From assembly GCA_019247845.1 (NCBI GenBank), contig JAFBAL010000019.1, positions 1 through 64,000 of the forward strand: a stretch of DNA of 64,000 nucleotides, written 5' to 3'. This document shows positions 59,932 to 64,000 of this stretch, piece by piece. A model generated the notes under the pieces. It did no database searches and was not told the DNA's origin. It was given only the letters and a program-made list of their open reading frames with translations. The first letter of the stretch is position 1. Every line of letters starts with the position of its first letter. Both the position numbers and the translations under genes were made by a program. The stretch is from Alphaproteobacteria bacterium. GTDB taxonomy: Bacteria; Pseudomonadota; Alphaproteobacteria; Micropepsales; Micropepsaceae.

Positions 59932-59949
59932 GGACGCCATCGCGACTGC

Positions 59950-60189
59950 TTAGGCCGCTTGCTGCTTGTCGATGTACTTGACGGCGTCGCCTACGGTGAC
60001 GATGGACTCCGCCGCGTCGTCGGGGATCTCGATGCCGAATTCTTCCTCGAACGCCATCACCAGCTCGACGGTGTCGAGGCTGTCGGCGCCCAGATCTTCA
60101 ATGAAGGAGGCGTTGTCGACGACCTTGTCGGCATCCACGTTCAGGTGGTCGACGACGATCTTCTTCACGCGCTCGGCAGTATCGCTCAT
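59950..60189 (-). CDS. acpP: Acyl carrier protein
   Basis: 79-residue carrier of growing acyl chains. The phosphopantetheine Ser37 lies in [21 protein letters not shown], and the protein is strongly acidic as expected. Located between fabG and fabF with a 164-bp gap upstream that may hold its own promoter. Confidence 0.98.
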   Translation of the reverse strand: MSDTAERVKKIVVDHLNVDADKVVDNASFIEDLGADSLDTVELVMAFEEEFGIEIPDDAAESIVTVGDAVKYIDKQQAA

Positions 60190-60353
60190 GGGGTCAGAAA
60201 CCTCTCGTTGTGTGCATCCGCCGGCTTTGATCTTGTCTTTGGGCCTGCGGCAAGGCCCGCACCTAGCTCAACGTGTGCGGGGTTGGAAAGTTCTGCTTCG
60301 TAACACAATGCTTTCCCGCCCGCCATACGCGATGTAAGTGCTTGATTTTACTG

Positions 60354-61094
60354 TCAGAACATCACCATGCCGCCGTTTACATGGAGGGTTTGGCCGGTCA
60401 TATAGCCCGCCTCCTCGCTCGCCACATAGGCCACCGCGGCGCCGATATCGGCAGGCACGCCGAATCGCCCGGCCGGGATCCGGCCGAAAAGTGCTGCCTT
60501 CTGCCCCTCGTTCAGGGCGTCGGTCATGGGGGTGGCGATGAAGCCCGGGGCGATGCAGTTCACCGTGATGTTGCGCGAGGCGACCTCGGCGGCGAGCGAC
60601 TTGGTCATGCCGGTCAGGCCGGCCTTGGCGGCGGCATAGTTGCCCTGGCCCGCATTGCCCATGCCGGCCACCACCGAGGTGACCGAGATGATCCGTCCCC
60701 AGCGCTTCTTCATCATGCCGCGCAGCACGCCGCGCGCCAGCCGGAAGGGAGCGGTGAGATCGACCGCGATGACCTGGTCCCACTCGTCGTCCTTCATGCG
60801 CATGAAGAGGTTGTCGCGGGTGATGCCGGCATTGTTGATCAGGATGTCGACCGGGCCGCCCAGCGCCGCTTCGGCCGCCTTGGGCAGCGCCTCGACCGAC
60901 GCGCCGTCGGCGAGATTGCAGGTCGCGATATGGACGCGGTCGCCCAGCTCGGCCTTGAGCGCCTCCAACGCTTCGGCGCGCGTGCCCGAGAGCACGACGG
61001 TCGCGCCTTGCGCATGCAGCGTCTTGGCGATCGCGTTGCCGATGCCGCCGGAAGCGCCGGTGACGAGCGCGTTCTTGCCTGTCAGATCGAACAT
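60354..61094 (-). CDS. fabG: 3-oxoacyl-ACP reductase
   Basis: 246-residue NADPH-dependent SDR of fatty-acid elongation. TGASGGIGNAIAKTLHAQGATVV, NNAGITRDNLFMRMKDDEWD, and Ser-Tyr-Lys in SVTSVVAGMGNAGQGNYAAAKAG are all as in FabG. The ATG shares one base with the fabD stop (TGATG), so it is coupled to fabD. Confidence 0.97.
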   Translation of the reverse strand: MFDLTGKNALVTGASGGIGNAIAKTLHAQGATVVLSGTRAEALEALKAELGDRVHIATCNLADGASVEALPKAAEAALGGPVDILINNAGITRDNLFMRMKDDEWDQVIAVDLTAPFRLARGVLRGMMKKRWGRIISVTSVVAGMGNAGQGNYAAAKAGLTGMTKSLAAEVASRNITVNCIAPGFIATPMTDALNEGQKAALFGRIPAGRFGVPADIGAAVAYVASEEAGYMTGQTLHVNGGMVMF

Positions 61095-62041
61095 CACAGT
61101 GTCCTCGCGAAAGCTTCGATGTCGGACGGGGTGTCGAGCGTCACGGTCTGCAGTTCCTTGTCGATGCGCTTGACCATGCCGGTCAGCACCTTGGCGCCGC
61201 CGGCCTCGACCGTCTGGCCTATGCCCAAAGTGCGCAGCGCCAGCACGCTCTCCCGCCAACGCACCCGGCCGGTCACCTGTTCCACCAGCAGCCGGCGGAT
61301 CGTGTCGGGCTCGGCCACCGCGGCGGCGGTGACGTTGGCGACGACGGGCACCGCGGGCGGCCGGATCGTCACCTTTGCCAGCGCCTCGGCCATCGCATCG
61401 GCGGCGGGCTTCATCATCGGCGAATGGAACGGCGCGGAGACGTTCAGCGTCATCGCGCGCTTGATGCCCATGCTCTTGGCGATCTCCGGCGCCTTGTCGA
61501 TCGCGGGCTTGGTGCCCGAGATGACGACCTGGCCCGGTGCGTTGTCGTTGGCGACGACGCAGACGCCGCCGGTCGCGGAAGCGCACTCTTTGGCGAGCGC
61601 TTCGGCCTGATCGATTTCGGCGCCGAGCAGCGCGCTCATGCCGCCCTCGCCGACCGGCACGGCCCGCTGCATCGCCTGGCCGCGGACTTTCAGCAGCCTT
61701 GCGGCATCGGCGAGCGCGAAGGCGCCCGCAGCCGCGAGCGCCGAATACTCGCCGAGCGAATGGCCGGCGACGAGCCGCGCATGCTTGGCCAGATCGATAC
61801 CGCATTCGCGCTCCAGCACGCGCACCACCGCCAGGCTCGCCGCCATGATCGCGGGCTGCGCGTTCTCTGTGAGCACGAGGTCGCTCTCGGGCCCCTCCCA
61901 CATCAGCTTCGACAGGTTCTGCGACAGCGCGTCGTCGACCTCCTGGAAGACGTCGCGGGCGGAGGCGAAGGCATCGGCGAGCGGCTTGCCCATGCCGACG
62001 GCCTGGCTTCCCTGGCCGGGAAAGATGAATGCGCGGGTCAT
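61094..62041 (-). CDS. fabD: Malonyl-CoA-ACP transacylase
   Basis: 315-residue enzyme loading malonate onto ACP. FPGQGSQAVGMG, the active Ser in GHSLGEYSALAAAG, the partner His in APFHSPMM, and the QVTGRVRW region are present. First gene of the fabD-fabG-acpP-fabF block. Upstream at 26 nt lies the 3' end of the uncharacterised 231-aa gene on the same strand. Confidence 0.97.
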   Translation of the reverse strand: MTRAFIFPGQGSQAVGMGKPLADAFASARDVFQEVDDALSQNLSKLMWEGPESDLVLTENAQPAIMAASLAVVRVLERECGIDLAKHARLVAGHSLGEYSALAAAGAFALADAARLLKVRGQAMQRAVPVGEGGMSALLGAEIDQAEALAKECASATGGVCVVANDNAPGQVVISGTKPAIDKAPEIAKSMGIKRAMTLNVSAPFHSPMMKPAADAMAEALAKVTIRPPAVPVVANVTAAAVAEPDTIRRLLVEQVTGRVRWRESVLALRTLGIGQTVEAGGAKVLTGMVKRIDKELQTVTLDTPSDIEAFARTL

Positions 62042-62067
62042 GGGGCGGGGAGATTGACCACCGCGCC

Positions 62068-62763
62068 CTAGCTGTCAAGCGCGGCGTGCGCTTTCAAGCC
62101 CGCTTGCAGCAGCCATTCGTCCTCGGGCGCGACCGAGCCGGCGAAGCGGCGCAAAGCTTCGGCGACCGCGTCGCTCGCCAGCCACGGTCGCGCCGGCAAG
62201 GGCTTTGCCGGAGGGTCCGGGGGCTGGCTCTCTCGGTGCACGAGAGATGCCAGCTGCAACGCACCGTCCGCGTTCAGCGACGGCAGCCATGCCTCCAGCA
62301 AGGCGGTGGCATCCAGGCCGAGCGTCACGCAGCCTTCGAGCCAGTCCAATGCATTGACGGCCTCGGGATGCTCGTTGCGGGCCTGCATCCACGCCGCGTC
62401 GAAGACCGCGAGGACCGCTTCGCGCTCCCTGTCGGGCCAAGCTCGCCACTGGCCGTATACGATCTTCTCCGCGACGACCCGGGGGGTCGTGCCCAACCAG
62501 ATCGGCTCCAGGATCGCGAGCTCCAGGATGCGGGGAAGGAAGTGCTTGTAGTCGCCCACGCCGCCGACCGTCGTCATCGCATATCCGGCATAGGGGCCGA
62601 GCGCCTCGCCGCACAGCTCGCGCAGCGGTGCGGAGCCCAAGGTGCGAAGGATGGCGGCGCCGTCGCGCGTCGGCGCGGCTTCGAGCTTGTGCGGAAACCC
62701 ATAGCGCGCAAAAGCCGGATAGGCCCTGTCGATCGCGTCGCCGAGCGCGTTGCCCGCGATCAT
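62068..62763 (-). CDS. Hypothetical protein, 231 aa
   Basis: Not recognised. Soluble, helical, Trp- and Ala-rich protein with no signal peptide or obvious domain motif; ALGPYAGYAMTTVGGVGDYKHFLPRILELAILEPIW may be a core. The end WLLQAGLKAHAAL is helical. ATG 62763 lies 2 nt after the MFS stop, so it is translated with the transporter and possibly serves the same pathway. It precedes fabD by 26 nt, but functional linkage is doubtful. Confidence 0.72.
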   Translation of the reverse strand: MIAGNALGDAIDRAYPAFARYGFPHKLEAAPTRDGAAILRTLGSAPLRELCGEALGPYAGYAMTTVGGVGDYKHFLPRILELAILEPIWLGTTPRVVAEKIVYGQWRAWPDREREAVLAVFDAAWMQARNEHPEAVNALDWLEGCVTLGLDATALLEAWLPSLNADGALQLASLVHRESQPPDPPAKPLPARPWLASDAVAEALRRFAGSVAPEDEWLLQAGLKAHAALDS

Positions 62764-62765
62764 CG

Positions 62766-64000
62766 TCACACCGGCGGCGCGAACTTGTCGAAGCGCTGGG
62801 CGCGGCGCGCGAAGCCCAGCGAACGGCCCAGCAACAGGATCGTCGCTGCGGTCATGACCAGGCCCAGGCCCAGCGCGACGAAGCCCAGCGAATAGCCGCC
62901 GCTCCAGGTCTTCAGCCCGCCCATGAGATAGGGTCCGGCGAAGCCGCCCAGATTGGCGAGCGAGTTGATGAGGGCGATGCCGCCCGCGGCCGCGGTGCCG
63001 CGCAGGAAGCTGGACGGCAGCGCCCAGAACACCGAGATCGCGGCCAGGGTCCCGGCCATGGCGACGCCGAGGGCCGCGACGCACCAGATCGTGCCTTGGA
63101 GGAACGCCGCCGCGAACAGCCCGCACGCGCCGATCACGGCCGCCACCGCGACATGGCGCACGCGCTCGCCGCTGCGGTCGCTCGACAGGCACCACAGGAC
63201 CGAGACGACGCTGCTCGCGACATAGACGAGCCCGACCGCCACGCCGGTGTCGAAATTGGAGAAGCTCAAGCCCTTGACGATCTGCGGCAGCCAGAGCCCC
63301 AGCCCATAGGTCGACAGCACGATGCCGAAATCGGGGAGCGCCAACGCCCAGACGCGCGCATCGCCGATCATGGTCCAGAACGAGTGGTGGATATGCGACG
63401 GCTCGGCCGCGACGCCGGCCTCGATCGCCGCGCGGTCGCCTTCGCTCAGCCAGCTCGCGGTTTCGGGGCCGTCCGGCAGATAAAAGAGCACGGCGAAGGC
63501 CAGCAGCACCGACGGCGCGCCTTCGATCAGGAACAACCACTGCCAGCCGTGCAGCCCGCCCAAGCCGTCGAAGCCCAGCACCCATCCCGACAGCGGAGCG
63601 CCCACGATATTGGCGAGCGAGATCGAACACAGGAAGAAGCCCACCATGCGGGCGCGCAGCTCGGCCGGGAACCACAGGCTCAAATAGAAGACGATGCCGG
63701 GGAAGAACCCGGCCTCGGCGACGCCCAGAAGGAAGCGCATCGCCGACAGGCTCTGCACCCCTTGCGCAAAGGCCGTCGCCATCGAGACCAGGCCCCAGGT
63801 GAGCATGATGCGGAATATCCAGCGCCGCGCGCCGACCTTCTCCAGCACCACGTTCGACGGCACCTCGAACAGGAAATAGCCCAGGAAGAAGGTGCCGCCG
63901 ACGATGCCGAAGGCGGTCGCGTCGATGCCGAGGTCGCGGTTCATCGTCAGCGCCGCGAAGCCGACGTTCACGCGGTCGAGGAAATTGGCGACATAGAGCA
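62766..64000 (-). CDS. MFS transporter, anion:cation symporter type, partial (N terminus off the right edge)
   Basis: At least 411 residues of a 12-helix major facilitator. The first helix region reads LYVANFLDRVNVGFAAL, with the DRVN motif typical of the ACS (phthalate/tartrate/glucarate) group; LSLWFPAELRARMVGFF and the G-x-x-x-D-R-x-G-x-R signature (WCLSSDRSGERVRHV) follow. Substrate is probably an organic acid. Only the first few residues are missing. It is followed directly by the 231-aa gene. Confidence 0.92.
   Translation of the reverse strand, partial: LYVANFLDRVNVGFAALTMNRDLGIDATAFGIVGGTFFLGYFLFEVPSNVVLEKVGARRWIFRIMLTWGLVSMATAFAQGVQSLSAMRFLLGVAEAGFFPGIVFYLSLWFPAELRARMVGFFLCSISLANIVGAPLSGWVLGFDGLGGLHGWQWLFLIEGAPSVLLAFAVLFYLPDGPETASWLSEGDRAAIEAGVAAEPSHIHHSFWTMIGDARVWALALPDFGIVLSTYGLGLWLPQIVKGLSFSNFDTGVAVGLVYVASSVVSVLWCLSSDRSGERVRHVAVAAVIGACGLFAAAFLQGTIWCVAALGVAMAGTLAAISVFWALPSSFLRGTAAAGGIALINSLANLGGFAGPYLMGGLKTWSGGYSLGFVALGLGLVMTAATILLLGRSLGFARRAQRFDKFAPPV

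Noticed and set aside
1..64000. tRNA, rRNA, prophage or insertion-sequence genes
   Set aside because: None was recognised. The repeats found are short tandem or palindromic elements without transposase genes or target-site duplications that I can see.

Overview
The window is a very GC-rich chromosomal segment from an alphaproteobacterium. The evidence is gene order and family content: a fabD-fabG-acpP-fabF-mltG-yicC-gmk block, an lptF-lptG-lptD-surA-pdxA-rsmA block with pepA and holC diverging from it, an IalB-family protein, two PAS_5-type proteins and an ArsR/SRPBCC pair. A Rhizomicrobium- or Caulobacter-like lineage fits, but I cannot fix the order from sequence alone. There are no rRNA or tRNA genes, no CRISPR array and no recognisable transposase or phage gene.

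Left part (1-20 kb), accessory. After a partial acyl-CoA dehydrogenase lies the most unusual object of the window. At 846-1695 nine tiny genes of 22-35 codons stand head to tail on the plus strand, nearly all with a perfect GGAGG ribosome site 5-6 nt before ATG. Their peptides share one plan: a hydrophobic, usually basic start (MLRLLF-like), an acidic Gly-rich turn and a C-terminal (C)IDPNG box. I recognise no described family. Next come a PAS_5 protein, a luciferase-like oxidoreductase, a CPBP membrane protein, a concentrative nucleoside transporter, IalB, an acyltransferase, a second PAS_5 protein, an SDR and a phospholipase-D-type protein. Two secreted paralogues with paired cysteines (one frameshifted) then flank a vWA lipoprotein. 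The conserved stress operon prkA-yeaH-spoVR closes this part.

Middle part (20-42 kb). A vWA/peptidoglycan-binding protein diverges from prkA. It is followed by a compact operon of an Lgt-like membrane enzyme, a cysteine-rich radical SAM enzyme resembling the tetraether-synthase group, and two small paralogous membrane proteins. Then come mostly single-gene housekeeping and metabolic units: sixA, terB, metZ, DUF1254, a PadR unit, DUF2167, OsmC, apaG, folE, argE, hslO, an SDR, ndk, a nitrilase, an ABC-F ATPase, a TPR protein, holC and pepA.

Right part (42-64 kb). The LPS-export and outer-membrane folding operon (lptF to rsmA) overlaps a convergent transglutaminase/SRPBCC/ArsR unit that carries its own operator. 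An ADH-methyltransferase-amidohydrolase-SDR run and a SemiSWEET gene follow. The minus-strand fatty-acid/cell-wall/nucleotide block and a partial MFS transporter end the window.

Two kinds of repeat recur. Short tandem duplications sit on stop or start codons at gene ends (8.6, 9.7, 12.3, 27.9 and 56.5 kb). Two dispersed palindromic families, each with two copies here, lie between genes (22.3/39.3 kb and 34.2/40.6 kb).
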